Source: Ahniella affigens (GTDB lineage Bacteria; Pseudomonadota; Gammaproteobacteria; Xanthomonadales; Ahniellaceae). From it: a stretch of 64,000 bases of DNA. The translations under genes were made by a program, and so were the position numbers. The stretch covers positions 496,001 through 560,000 of the forward strand of contig NZ_CP027860.1 in assembly GCF_003015185.1 (NCBI RefSeq). The letters are read 5' to 3'. This document shows, piece by piece, positions 42,902 through 52,195 of this stretch; the first letter of the stretch is position 1, and each line of letters opens with the position of its first letter. Below the pieces are notes generated by a model. The model saw nothing but the letters and a program-made list of their open reading frames with translations, was not told the origin of the DNA and ran no database searches.

Positions 42902-43768
42902 GTGATCCGAAAGACTAAACTTGCTGCAGTAGTGCTGGGCTTGGCCGCTTTGGCCGGCGCCGAAATGGCCTCTGCTTGTTCCGTCGCTGCCTGGACGGGT
43001 GGTGCGCAAAACAGCCCAACCGCCGGTGGCCCGCCAACGGCCCAGCATTCCCGCTTCCAGGGCGGTTGCAGCCTCAAGTCAACAGCTGTCGGTCAGACTG
43101 TGACCGACAATACGCCTGCTGGTGCATCGGAAGGTGCGTACCGCGTGCAGTTCTACGTGAAGGCCAATGTGACGGGCGCTGAAGTCGATGTGTTTAATGC
43201 CAAGGCCACTGGTGGCACGAACGTCATTCGCGTTACCTATGACGGCACCAACTTCCGCTTCTACGCCAATACCGCGGCCAGCCCGGTTTCTGTTGCTGCG
43301 ACGAATAACCGCTGGTACCAAGTTCAGCTGAACTGGGCACGCGGCTCAGGCACCGGCAAGATGGGTATCCTGGTTCGCGGAAACTGCGGTACGTCCGCAA
43401 CTTGCAATCCGGTCTTTAACGACCTTGATTCGGCCACTCCTGCAATCACGGGCCTGAGCAACAACAGCGACGGGATCGACACGGCCGTACTCGGCTGGAT
43501 CGCTGGCGCCGCAACGGGTGACATTACGGTCGACGCATTTGAGTCTCGTCGTGCAACGGCGATCGCAAGGATTTGCCGCGACGCAAACGGCAGCGGTACC
43601 GTCACCCCGGGTGATCGCACTGCGATCACGAACGAACTCGCCGGAACTGTTATTACAGCAGCTGCTGCTGCCCCGGACTGCAACTTCGACGGATCCGTCA
43701 CCCCAGGCGACCGTACCTGCGTGACGAACCTGCTGGCTGCTTTTGAAACTTGCGTTAACACGCCGTAA
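42902..43768 (+). CDS. Secreted protein with two C-terminal dockerin-like Ca2+ loops
   Basis: A 288-residue exported protein starting at a GTG with GGAG 7 bases upstream; the signal peptide ends near AEMASAC. The middle is a beta-rich LamG/jelly-roll-like region (YRVQFYVKANVTGAEVDVF, NRWYQVQLNWARG). The C-terminus has two dockerin-like loops: CRDANGSGTVTPGDRTAITN and CNFDGSVTPGDRTCVTN. Such loops bind calcium; in this lineage they often end secreted proteins without any cohesin. It is the first gene of a three-gene cluster with 17-base spacing, so probably an operon. Function unknown. Confidence 0.72.
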   Translation: MIRKTKLAAVVLGLAALAGAEMASACSVAAWTGGAQNSPTAGGPPTAQHSRFQGGCSLKSTAVGQTVTDNTPAGASEGAYRVQFYVKANVTGAEVDVFNAKATGGTNVIRVTYDGTNFRFYANTAASPVSVAATNNRWYQVQLNWARGSGTGKMGILVRGNCGTSATCNPVFNDLDSATPAITGLSNNSDGIDTAVLGWIAGAATGDITVDAFESRRATAIARICRDANGSGTVTPGDRTAITNELAGTVITAAAAAPDCNFDGSVTPGDRTCVTNLLAAFETCVNTP

Positions 43769-43785
43769 TTCTGAGGAGACCCAAC

Positions 43786-44223
43786 ATGAAGACTCTGAAA
43801 CTCGCAGGCGTCATTGCTGCTCTGGCCTTCGCTGGCTCCTCGGTTGCCGGTTCGTTCGAAGTGTGGAGCGATAACGACAAGTCCATGAACAAAGTCGTTG
43901 TGGTCAGCTTTGCTGGCGACAATGAAACGCAAGATGCCATGCTTGATCTTGAATACCCAGCCAACTGGGAATTCGTGAAGGCCGCAGCCAAAGCATCCGG
44001 CACCATCTGCGCTGCAAAGACTGACGAGCGCAAGATTCGCATCGTGCCGCCTTCGGGCGCTGGTAAGGCCCTTGGTGGCCGCGCTGACTACTGTACCTTC
44101 CTGTTTAAGCCGGCCGCTGGCAAGGCAGCAGGTGGTGCCCTGAAAACCCTCTTCACCGAGTGTGCTGCTGCGAACGGCAACAAGACCTGCTCGGCTGATT
44201 TGGTTGATTTGAACGAAAAATAA
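43786..44223 (+). CDS. Small secreted protein, paralogous to the start of the next gene
   Basis: A 145-residue exported protein (signal peptide ends GSSVAG). Its core FAGDNETQDAMLDLEYP, then GTIC, KIRIVPPSGAG and YCTF, recurs in the first ~130 residues of the neighbouring 681-residue protein. The shared order points to a common beta-sandwich domain with a disulfide between the conserved Cys. A GAGGAG-type site lies about 8 bases before the ATG. The family is not one I recognise. Both flanking genes are on the same strand at close spacing. Confidence 0.68.
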   Translation: MKTLKLAGVIAALAFAGSSVAGSFEVWSDNDKSMNKVVVVSFAGDNETQDAMLDLEYPANWEFVKAAAKASGTICAAKTDERKIRIVPPSGAGKALGGRADYCTFLFKPAAGKAAGGALKTLFTECAAANGNKTCSADLVDLNEK

Positions 44224-44240
44224 GTAGGAGACTGCGATAC

Positions 44241-46286
44241 ATGAAACTTAGCGCCCGATGTTCAGCAATTCTGCTGTTGGTGGGTGCCGGCGGAGCTTCC
44301 GCCGGTACCTTTACATTCCCTAACACCGTTGTCACCCCAGGTGCACCACTGGAAACCGTGGACATCTTCTTTGCAGGTGATGGCGATACCCAAGATGCGG
44401 GTGTCGACCTCGACACACCTGCTGACGTGACACTCTCAGCTGGCGTTGTGCTGGTGGCAGGCTCGATCTGCTCCAACGTTGATGCCAACACCGTTCGCAT
44501 TGTTCCGCCAAGCGGCGCCGGCACTCCGTTGACATCGACGTCGACGGCCTATTGCCGTTTCTCGGTGGACTCCTCGGCCGTTCCTGGTCCTGGCGTCGAC
44601 CGTACGTTGGTTTTGTCTCCGGGCGGCCTGAATGACTGCACCGGTAACGTCAACTCCGGCCCTTGCACGTTCACCTCCGGCACGCTGCAGATTCGCGCTG
44701 GCGCCCAGGTTGGCCCGACGGTGACTTACACCCCGGCCCCCAACGCTGCGCCTGCGACGGTCACTTTCGGCGCCGCAGGTTCGATTGGTGGCACGACCAC
44801 GTCGAACGTCGCGGTGTCTGGCGCCGGTGGTTCCAACGGCGGTAATACGACGATTGACCAGTGCCAGCTGGCAACCGGCACGGGCGTGAGCTTCGTCGCG
44901 TTCACCAATATGGTGTGCACGAACGGCGGCTCCTGCACCGACGGTACGGATGCCAACATCACGGCGACGTGTACGGCGACCAATGCCCAGCAAACTGGTA
45001 CGTTCACTTGCCGCGAGCGCCGTCAGAATGAAGCTGCGCCAGGCGACGGCACGGTTGTTACGACCACGCAGACCTGGGGCTTCACCTGCCCAGCCGCTAA
45101 CGTCAACCCGACGATCACGCCAGCCACCGCTAGCGGCAGCAACGTGAACACGAGTACGGTTGGCCAAGGCCAGACCAGCACGGCCACGTTCTCGTTCACC
45201 CCATCGGGTGGTTCGGGCACGGGTTCGTCGACGGTCACCGGCTGCACCATTGCCGCTCCGTTCTCGATCGTTCCGGCCAATCCGACGCTGACCTTCACGG
45301 GATCAGGCACGACGGCGCAATCGTTCAACGTGACCTGCACGGCCGGCGCCGCTGCTCAGGGTCCGCAAGCTCTGGCTTGCACGGTCGGTGGTGCTGCTTA
45401 CAGCGTCAACGTGACCTGCCCAGCCGGTCTGCCGGTTGCCGCTCCGATCATGACGGCCGACCCGGTCGAAGATGCTGACGACACGTCCGACGCATCGGCT
45501 GAAGTGACCTTCTCGGCGCCGCTGGGTCTTGCTGGCAACAGCACCTCGACGATCAACCTGGACGTTTCGGGTGGTATCGACGACGCCACGGGCACGGCTG
45601 AAACGGTGGCCATCACGGGCTGCGCGATCAGCAACAACGGCACGGGCAACATCTCGATCACCACGCCGCCGGCCGCCACGGCATTCGGTACGGGTGACCC
45701 AGCTGGTGACGTCGACACGTCGATTGGCCTGCGTTGCAACGGCAATGCCGCTGCCACGACCGCTCTGCTGACCTGCACGGTCAACTCGGTGGCGAGTGGC
45801 ACGACCACGCCTGACACGCGCATTTGGGACATCGCCTGCCCGGCCGCCGTCACGGCTCCGGAAGTGTCGACCAACCCAGCATCGCCTGGCGTGATCAACG
45901 TCCAAGGACAGCCGGGTAACTCGGTTGCGGCAACGGTTGCGTTCACGAACACGGGTGACGCCCCGCTGACGGTTGATACCTGCACGGCCACGACGGATGA
46001 CCCGAACATCACGTTCACGCCGCCGGCGTCGCCGATCGCCATCAATGGCGGTACGGGTTCGCTGGACTTCTCGTGCACGGCTCCGACCCTGAACGCGACG
46101 ATCACGGAAACGGTCACCTGCAACACGAACGATGCCGACGAAGCCACGGTCTCGTTCACGCTGAACTGCACGGGCGCCAACCTGCTGCCGATCCCGGCCA
46201 TCAATGGTCTGGGCAAGGCACTGATGGCTGCGCTGATCATCGGCCTCGGCCTGATCGGCCTCGGCCTGCGTCGTCAGACCGCCTGA
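44241..46286 (+). CDS. Secreted multi-domain beta-sandwich protein with IPTL-CTERM-like sorting signal
   Basis: A 681-residue exported protein. The signal peptide ends GGASAG. Residues ~22-130 are the domain shared with the preceding gene (FAGDGDTQDAGVDLDTP, NTVRIVPPSGAG, YCRF). Then come about four Thr/Gly/Ala-rich Ig-like domains, each with paired cysteines (TCTATNAQQTGTFTC, VACTVNSV-like patterns). The end, PIPAINGLGKALMAALIIGL and GLGLRRQ, has the Pro motif, hydrophobic helix and Arg tail of an IPTL-CTERM-type signal for exosortase-independent sorting. It is the last gene before the hairpin array. Role likely surface structure; not known. Confidence 0.75.
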   Translation: MKLSARCSAILLLVGAGGASAGTFTFPNTVVTPGAPLETVDIFFAGDGDTQDAGVDLDTPADVTLSAGVVLVAGSICSNVDANTVRIVPPSGAGTPLTSTSTAYCRFSVDSSAVPGPGVDRTLVLSPGGLNDCTGNVNSGPCTFTSGTLQIRAGAQVGPTVTYTPAPNAAPATVTFGAAGSIGGTTTSNVAVSGAGGSNGGNTTIDQCQLATGTGVSFVAFTNMVCTNGGSCTDGTDANITATCTATNAQQTGTFTCRERRQNEAAPGDGTVVTTTQTWGFTCPAANVNPTITPATASGSNVNTSTVGQGQTSTATFSFTPSGGSGTGSSTVTGCTIAAPFSIVPANPTLTFTGSGTTAQSFNVTCTAGAAAQGPQALACTVGGAAYSVNVTCPAGLPVAAPIMTADPVEDADDTSDASAEVTFSAPLGLAGNSTSTINLDVSGGIDDATGTAETVAITGCAISNNGTGNISITTPPAATAFGTGDPAGDVDTSIGLRCNGNAAATTALLTCTVNSVASGTTTPDTRIWDIACPAAVTAPEVSTNPASPGVINVQGQPGNSVAATVAFTNTGDAPLTVDTCTATTDDPNITFTPPASPIAINGGTGSLDFSCTAPTLNATITETVTCNTNDADEATVSFTLNCTGANLLPIPAINGLGKALMAALIIGLGLIGLGLRRQTA

Positions 46287-46315
46287 TCGCTGATAAGCAA
46301 TCTGTACGAAGGGAA

Positions 46316-46655
46316 GGGCGCCGCGAGGCGCCCTTTCTGTTTGAGGGACGCAGCGCCGCGAGGCGCCCTTTCTGTTTGAGGGACGCAGCGCCGCGAGGCG
46401 CCCTTTCTGTTTGAGGGACGCAGCGCCGCGAGGCGCCCTTTCTGTTTGAGGGACGCAGCGCCGCGAGGCGCCCTTTCTGTTTGAGGAACGCAGCGCCGCG
46501 AGGCGCCCTTTCTGTTTGAGGAACGCAGCGCCGAAAGGCGCCCTTTCTGTTTGAGGAACACAGCGCCGAAAGGGGCCCTTTCTGTCTTGGAGCGCGCCGC
46601 GAGGCGCCCCTTCTGTATTGAAGCGCGCCCTGAGACGGCCGTTCTGTTTTTGAGC
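46316..46655. repeat. Tandem array of a 35-bp hairpin (terminator-like) unit
   Basis: Seven units of exactly 35 bp (46318-46562) are followed by three degenerate ~31-bp units. Each unit holds GCGCC-GCGA-GGCGC, then CCTTTCTGTTTGAGG. The first unit has a 7-bp stem (GGGCGCC/GGCGCCC) and a T-rich run 30 bases after the stop codon, so it can act as the operon terminator; the rest repeat it. Loops vary (GCGA or GAAA), with both keeping tetraloop form. The array lacks unique spacers, so it is not CRISPR. Confidence 0.9.
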
Positions 46656-47066
46656 GCCCCGCGCCGACAAGCGTCTTGCAAGTTCCAAAGCACGCTGGTC
46701 CGACTGATCGCGCCAGTGTTCAGTGCGAGCCGACCGCGCGCTTTACGTCTTGGAAGGGCGACCGCAGCGCTCGCACACATGCGATCGCTGGCCATTTCGG
46801 GCGAGCGCTTGATGCCTTTCCAAGTCAACGAACAAGTTGCTGCTGAGGAGGCTGCAGGACTGCGCGCCACGCGATGCTCGACGAATCATGCGCGACTCCG
46901 CGCCGCTCGGAGGCATTCAGAGCGCCGCACGAATCAGAACACGACCCATAACGACGGCAATCGGAAGCACCGACTCTGAATTGACCGATTTCGCTCTGGC
47001 AACGAGTGACCACCCGACGCCAATATCGGATCCTTCGATTCGTTTGAGCCTGACAGGCAGCCGCTG
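46656..47066. other. Intergenic region after the hairpin array
   Basis: About 410 bases without a supported gene. ORFs on both strands are short and lack ribosome sites. The promoter of the TauE/SafE gene should be here but no clear -35/-10 pair was found. Confidence 0.4.
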
Positions 47067-47894
47067 ATGACATCACTAACCTGGTCCCTTCTCTTCGCCT
47101 TGCCGATCGGTGCCGCTACGGGCGTGCTTGCGGGGCTGTTCGGGATCGGTGGCGGCTTGGTGATGGTGACTGCGCTTGTCTGGCTGCTGCCCACGCTGGC
47201 AGTGCCGCCGGAGCACGTCATGCATGTCGCGCTGGCGAGCTCGCTTGGCGCGATTGTGCTGACGGCCGCGTCTTCGGCGCGCTCCCATTATCGCCGCGGG
47301 GCGATTCTTTGGCCGAGTCTGTCTCGCCTGGTGCCCGGCATGCTCATCGGCGGCGTGCTGGGCGCGCGAATGGCCGGCCAACTCAGTACCCAATGGCTGC
47401 AATGGGGCGTGATCGCTTTCTGCTTTGTCGCCGCGTGGGAGATGTGGCGACCCAAATCGACGCACGCGGCAGATGACGCGGGCGCCACGCCGAAACATTG
47501 GCAACTGGTTCCGGGCGGGTTTGCGATTGGCATCGTGTCGGCGCTCGTCGGCATTGGTGGTGGCAGCATGACGGTACCGTTGCTGATCCATTTCGGCGCG
47601 AAGCCTGTGCGAGCGGTTGGAACGTCAGCGGCTTGCGGACTGCCGATTGCGGTTGCCGCGGTGATCGGGTTTGCGTGGACCAAATCCAGCCCCAATGCCG
47701 CAATGCCCCCGCACACAATCGGGTTTTTGCATTGGCCGTTGGCGCTCGCGTTGGGGTCGACGAGCATCCTGTTTGCGCCGTACGGTGCGCGTCTCGCACA
47801 CAAGCTGCCGGGCAACTCACTCAGACGCGCGTTTGCCGGCCTGCTTGTCGTCGTTGCGCTGATGACGTGGTATCGGACCAGCATGATTGCCTGA
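47067..47894 (+). CDS. TauE/SafE-family anion permease
   Basis: A 275-residue inner-membrane protein with about eight membrane segments in two homologous halves. Each half has the family glycine motif: GLFGIGGGLVMV near residue 24 and ALVGIGGGSMTVP near residue 159. Family members export sulfite, sulfoacetate or other organic/inorganic anions. No sulfur-metabolism gene is next to it, so the substrate is open. It starts with an ATG after a weak AGG site. Confidence 0.88.
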   Translation: MTSLTWSLLFALPIGAATGVLAGLFGIGGGLVMVTALVWLLPTLAVPPEHVMHVALASSLGAIVLTAASSARSHYRRGAILWPSLSRLVPGMLIGGVLGARMAGQLSTQWLQWGVIAFCFVAAWEMWRPKSTHAADDAGATPKHWQLVPGGFAIGIVSALVGIGGGSMTVPLLIHFGAKPVRAVGTSAACGLPIAVAAVIGFAWTKSSPNAAMPPHTIGFLHWPLALALGSTSILFAPYGARLAHKLPGNSLRRAFAGLLVVVALMTWYRTSMIA

Positions 47895-47974
47895 AGGTCA
47901 GGCATCCGGCGAACGCGCCCACCCCGTCACCCGGAGCGGTGTCAATTGGAAGAAATCTCGGCTCGCGTTCGCGA

Positions 47975-48736
47975 CTAAGTCTGATTCAGTCCAGCAAGGG
48001 TTGCCGCGCAGGACCGGGGAATTTCGACATCAATCTGAACCGGCAAGTGGTCCGAGATTGGCACCGAATACACTTCGGCGTGCTTCACTTTCAATCCGGC
48101 CGACAACAGCACCAAGTCAATATTCCGGCTCGGATTCCAGCTCGGAAAGCTCGGCTCAGTGTTCGCGCTACGCAACCGCTTGCTCGCAAATAAAGGCGCG
48201 AGCGAGTCGGATTCGGGCGTCGCGTTGAAATCGCCCAGAATGGCGACATGCTTCATGTCTGCCGTCAGATCAGCCAGATAACGTGATTGCTTCAGTTGCC
48301 CGGCGGCCGTCAACGCCATGTGCACCACGATCAGCCGGAGGTCCTGTCCGTCTTCGCCGAAATGAACCTCCAGTGCGCCACGGCCAGGAATTGCGCCAGG
48401 CAAACGATGCGCGATCACCGAGGTCGGCTCGAAACGGGACAAGAGCCCGCTGCCAGGCTGCGCCAGACCCAGATTGCGATTGCGTTGATGACTCCAGAAT
48501 GGGAAGCCAGCCATCTCGGCCAAGTACTCCATCTGATCGCGAAACCCCGTACGGACACTGGCGCTGTCAGCCTCTTGAATCGCGACAAAGTCACAGGGCT
48601 CGATCAACTGCGCGATGCCGGCCAGATTACGGAGTTTCCCCTTATGTGGCAGCACAGTCTGCCAGCTACGGGTCAGGTATTCACGATAACTGCCCGTGTA
48701 AGCGCCCGCCTGTATGTTGAAGGTCATCAGGCGCAT
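47975..48736 (-). CDS. Endonuclease/exonuclease/phosphatase-family protein
   Basis: A protein of 253 residues from the ATG giving MRLMTFNIQ, chosen because GAGG lies 6 bases upstream. A GTG at 48766, overlapping the upstream stop by 4 bases, is an alternative start. EEP-fold motifs are FNIQAG (metal-binding Asn), VAIQEAD (catalytic Glu), VVHMAL, ILGDFNATP and the final SDHLPVQID. The fold covers nucleases, sphingomyelinases and lipid phosphatases; no signal peptide is visible. It follows a membrane protein with which it is probably co-transcribed. Confidence 0.87.
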   Translation of the reverse strand: MRLMTFNIQAGAYTGSYREYLTRSWQTVLPHKGKLRNLAGIAQLIEPCDFVAIQEADSASVRTGFRDQMEYLAEMAGFPFWSHQRNRNLGLAQPGSGLLSRFEPTSVIAHRLPGAIPGRGALEVHFGEDGQDLRLIVVHMALTAAGQLKQSRYLADLTADMKHVAILGDFNATPESDSLAPLFASKRLRSANTEPSFPSWNPSRNIDLVLLSAGLKVKHAEVYSVPISDHLPVQIDVEIPRSCAATLAGLNQT

Positions 48737-48762
48737 CAGGCGCCTCGGAGTTGCCGCCTTGC

Positions 48763-49632
48763 TCACGTTGACTTGGGGCTCAGAAAGGACCAACGGACAA
48801 TTGCACGTAGCAAAACCCCGGACAACCAAACAAACGCAAGCGGCAGCACCAACGACTGCAACGCAAATACGACCAGCAATTCCACCAGGCTACGGGTCAT
48901 CTGCGAGAGCTGGGACGCCAACCCCTGAATGCGGTCCTGCCACGCTTGACCGTTGCTACCGGGCCAGAGCCGCTGCAGCCGCTCGGCCAGACTCGGGTCT
49001 GCGGGCTCGGCCGTATCGGCCCACTGACCGACCGCCTCAGCCTGCTGTTTGGAAAGAGTGAGTTCGGCCACGGCAGCCTGATAGCGCGGCTCCAGAATGC
49101 CAACGTCAATGGCCTGCATACCCATCAGCTGCAGCGGCAGGAGCCAGCGCAACAAGAGGAGCGACAGGAACAATCGTGCCGGCCACAGGGCCAAGCCGGC
49201 ATGCCGCGTGCCAAGCCACGCAGGTAGTCCCAGCAGAAACAAGATGCTGAGTACCCATTGCATGAGATGGGCGCCAGCGACTTCCAGCACGATCCGTTGT
49301 ATCCCGAGCGATGTCGCCGCCACCAGCAGGAACGAGGATACTTGCTCCACAAGGTCGTTGACCGGGTCCAGCAATTCGCCTGGGCTCAGCGTCACGCCAA
49401 CGCCCACTGGCGTCACGGTCAAATCCGCGTCCTGCAGAAGCGAAATCGCTGCATTGGTCCCGCGGGCGAGCGCAAAAGCGGTCAACGTCCGCTCCAATAC
49501 GCGATCCAGATACGTAGCGCTCAGGCGATCGACCGCGCCTAACCAGCCCAGAGCCAGCACCAGCAGCATGAAACCCAGAAACCAACGCCGACTTGGAGGC
49601 AGCGATGACCAGAACGTGTTCCAGAGGGGCAT
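48763..49632 (-). CDS. Membrane protein of unknown function
   Basis: A 289-residue protein starting MPLWNTFWSSLPPSRRW; the ATG was chosen because GGAGG lies 6 bases upstream, although the frame is open further. It has a hydrophobic segment at about 19-35, a non-membrane region, two or three segments at about 100-180, and a helical region rich in Gln/Glu/Ala (about 190-245). A last segment (LLVVFALQSLVLPLAFVWLSG) ends it. I do not recognise the family. Its end overlaps or abuts the EEP gene, suggesting a functional pair at the inner membrane. Confidence 0.7.
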   Translation of the reverse strand: MPLWNTFWSSLPPSRRWFLGFMLLVLALGWLGAVDRLSATYLDRVLERTLTAFALARGTNAAISLLQDADLTVTPVGVGVTLSPGELLDPVNDLVEQVSSFLLVAATSLGIQRIVLEVAGAHLMQWVLSILFLLGLPAWLGTRHAGLALWPARLFLSLLLLRWLLPLQLMGMQAIDVGILEPRYQAAVAELTLSKQQAEAVGQWADTAEPADPSLAERLQRLWPGSNGQAWQDRIQGLASQLSQMTRSLVELLVVFALQSLVLPLAFVWLSGVLLRAIVRWSFLSPKST

Positions 49633-50083
49633 CGACAGCCTCCAGGCGAAAACCCGTACAAAGGTAACAGCAGCCGGACCCATAAACACGGCAATGGACG
49701 CCAACGATGCGCAAAACCCGAACTCGCGAACACAACACCGAGAGCTCGCGAGCGGACGTCACGATCAAGAATGTGGTTGGCTTGCATGGCGCCCGAAAAA
49801 ATGTCGCCCCGGCATCGGGGCCGCTTTGATACCGGACACGCGCCGCAATCGACACAGAAACGCTTGAACAGAGCATTCGACCACTCTCCGACACGAAGAA
49901 TTCCCTCGAACCACGAGATCTAAATACCAAGCGACCCCAACGTGAGCGAGTCAACCTAAAGCCACGCTTCGCGCTTGACCAGCGAGTGGTGAGACACCTG
50001 TTTTGCGCCGATAACGGGCCGGCATCAGTCTCAAGGCGGATACATGCGTACGCTCGACGCTCCTCACAAAGCAGGAGCAGACC
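49633..50083. other. Divergent intergenic region
   Basis: 450 bases with no supported gene. A GCCCCG-GCAT-CGGGGC hairpin lies at 49806-49821. It should contain promoters for the membrane-protein/EEP pair and for the secreted protein at 50084, but none is clear. Confidence 0.4.
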
Positions 50084-51673
50084 ATGTCATATCACGCTCA
50101 GTTGATGACCGCTCGCCTACCCGCCTTGACCTTGACCATGGCAATGGCAATGGCCTTGATTGCGGTACCGGTCGCAGACGCCGCTGGCCAAGAGTCGGGC
50201 CAATCAATGCGGGAGTTTGCGACGCCCACGGAAAGCGCCGAGCCCGCGCAACGGGACACCCAAAGCGCCGACTACTATTCGCAAATGATGGACATCTTCT
50301 TTCAGACCTATCGTTTTGGCGATCAATTCGGACGCGCAGCAGACCAAACCGCCAACAAGTCGCTGGTCCAAAGCACCGCAGTCGTTGGCCCAGTCTTCGA
50401 CGTGGGTCTGTTGCCATCGGGCGGCTCTGCGCCAGACGTCGGCGGTGCAGTTGGCAAGAAGCACGCAATCTCTCTGCAGAATGTCGGCAGAGCGACGAAT
50501 TTGAAATCCGGAATACTCAACTCAAATTCTGATCATCGAACATTTTGGAGTAGTGTTGTCAGCGCCGACCCAAATTACAAACCGTTCGATCCACGCATTG
50601 TCTTGGATTTTGCGAGCAACCGGTATCTCGCCACAGCGCTTCGTGGGCCCGGTGGGGGACTTGGTTGGGCAGTTCTATTTGGATACTCCCAAGATGAGAG
50701 TGGAACAAACTGGCAGCGCTTTGCCTTTGACATTGACCCAAGCTGCAAGTGGTCGTATGACTACCCCAGGATCGCAGTGTCGAAAAACTTCGTCGCCATA
50801 TCAGTCTTTGTGCACGGTAGCACGGCCACGCCAACCCCCTGCCAGAACTGGGGTGAACGCCTGATTGTGCTTCCGCGCGCCGGACTGTACCAAGCCACTT
50901 CCCTGAGCCCGACGGTCTTGGTGCCGCCAACGCCTGGACAAATCTCGCCCATTGGTGCAAGCGCCTCGGCGATGAGTGGCAGTGACGGCAGGCTGTACGT
51001 GACGCGCATGCTGTCAAATGGAACACAGTACGACGTATACCGTGTCACAGATCAGATTCCAGTTCCCGGCAGTGCCATTTCACTGGAACCGGTCTTCAGC
51101 AACCGACCACTCCCGGCAGCATCGGCGTCGGGAACGCTTGTCAATCAGACGCTGAACGACACGCGGAATCCACTATGCAACGCGCTGATCAGTGGGACTT
51201 TCCACAACAATCGGCTCTTCATCGGACACTCTGTACAGACACCGCTTGCATCGAACCCAAGTCAGGTGCTGACGTCTGCCGCGTGGGCAGAGCTGGACCT
51301 TGCGACCGGTCTACAGGTGCAAGGCGGGGTATTGCCGACAAACGATACCAACGCCTACCTCTGTCCTTCGCTATGGGCCAATCAAAATGGCGTTCTGATC
51401 AGCTTCACGATGACGAATGCTGGCATCTATCCGTCAGCTGGATACGCCTATCGCAAAGCAACGGATCCATTGGGCCAAATGTCCGCTGCAACGATCTACA
51501 GTGCAGGTACCGCTGGCTATGCAACCACCAATCCTAATCAGATCATCCGTACCGGCGACTACGGTACGACGATGGAGGATCCCGCAGATGTGTGCAAACT
51601 CTGGGCGGTGAATCAAGTTGGACGCCCCAATCTGGCCGCAAGTGCGTGGGCCCGAATCGACATCTGTCAGTAA
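50084..51673 (+). CDS. Secreted protein of unknown function, propeller-like
   Basis: A 529-residue exported protein with AGGAG 6 bases before the ATG. The signal peptide has an unusual Met/Ala-rich core (LTLTMAMAMALIAVPVADAA). The mature part is rich in aromatic beta-strand segments (DPRIVLDFASNRYLATALRG, YPRIAVSKNFVAISVFVHG, DGRLYVTRML) resembling propeller or exo-sialidase-like repeats, but without Asp-box motifs. Five or six cysteines are spread through it. I do not recognise the family. It stands alone, followed by ~520 bases without a clear gene. Confidence 0.7.
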   Translation: MSYHAQLMTARLPALTLTMAMAMALIAVPVADAAGQESGQSMREFATPTESAEPAQRDTQSADYYSQMMDIFFQTYRFGDQFGRAADQTANKSLVQSTAVVGPVFDVGLLPSGGSAPDVGGAVGKKHAISLQNVGRATNLKSGILNSNSDHRTFWSSVVSADPNYKPFDPRIVLDFASNRYLATALRGPGGGLGWAVLFGYSQDESGTNWQRFAFDIDPSCKWSYDYPRIAVSKNFVAISVFVHGSTATPTPCQNWGERLIVLPRAGLYQATSLSPTVLVPPTPGQISPIGASASAMSGSDGRLYVTRMLSNGTQYDVYRVTDQIPVPGSAISLEPVFSNRPLPAASASGTLVNQTLNDTRNPLCNALISGTFHNNRLFIGHSVQTPLASNPSQVLTSAAWAELDLATGLQVQGGVLPTNDTNAYLCPSLWANQNGVLISFTMTNAGIYPSAGYAYRKATDPLGQMSAATIYSAGTAGYATTNPNQIIRTGDYGTTMEDPADVCKLWAVNQVGRPNLAASAWARIDICQ

Positions 51674-52195
51674 CCCAGATGCAGGGACAGGCACCTGGCG
51701 TCCCAATCCGAGCGATGACAAAGCCGCCTTTTGAGCGCCAGAACAGCAGCGGGGAGCAACACAATGCCAATCGGTACTGAGACGCCGAGTCCGCACCATC
51801 GTCCGACTCAGTACCGGTAGGCGACATTGCAATGGCAGGATTCGGACCGGCTCTGGAAGGCGCGTCAACCAGGGCCACTGCATCCCCGGTTTGGTCACGA
51901 GTAAAGGCCCAGGCGTACGCTGGCGTCAGCGATACATCGCCCATAAAACGGAAGTCACTGAGCAAGAAACTTGAGTTCGTACGCGCCTGATTGATTGGTA
52001 CCCCCTTCGCAGAGGCCCATTCTTGGGTTGCATCAGTTAGGCCGGGCGCCCGCCGAAACGCTCAAATGGAATCGGTAGCGCCAGGCCAATAGGCCAAGCA
52101 AATCGTCAGACCTTATCAACGCACCTTCATCGCCGGGCCAACCAGTATGCGGTTACAGAACCCTCTACAATGACCGGGATAAAGAGGAGATCACC
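51674..52195. other. Intergenic region; possible degenerate minus-strand ORF
   Basis: 522 bases. A minus-strand frame (51543-51965, 140 codons) overlaps the end of the secreted-protein gene and reads MSPTGTESDDGADSASQYRL in its middle, then turns into low-quality sequence. It may be a gene remnant but there is no ribosome site or known family. Nothing else was seen. Confidence 0.3.

Noticed and set aside
46316-46655. CRISPR array
   Set aside because: The repeats are directly abutting with no unique spacers, and no cas gene is present.
45303-46870. Long minus-strand ORFs (up to 461 codons) with a repeating basic peptide
   Set aside because: They are read through the 35-bp DNA array; because 35 is not a multiple of 3 the repeat stays open in all frames. 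They overlap the sorted secreted-protein gene in antisense and have no ribosome site.
51543-51965. A 140-codon minus-strand gene
   Set aside because: It overlaps the 3' end of a well-supported gene, has no ribosome site and no recognisable family; kept only as a possible remnant in the gap entry.
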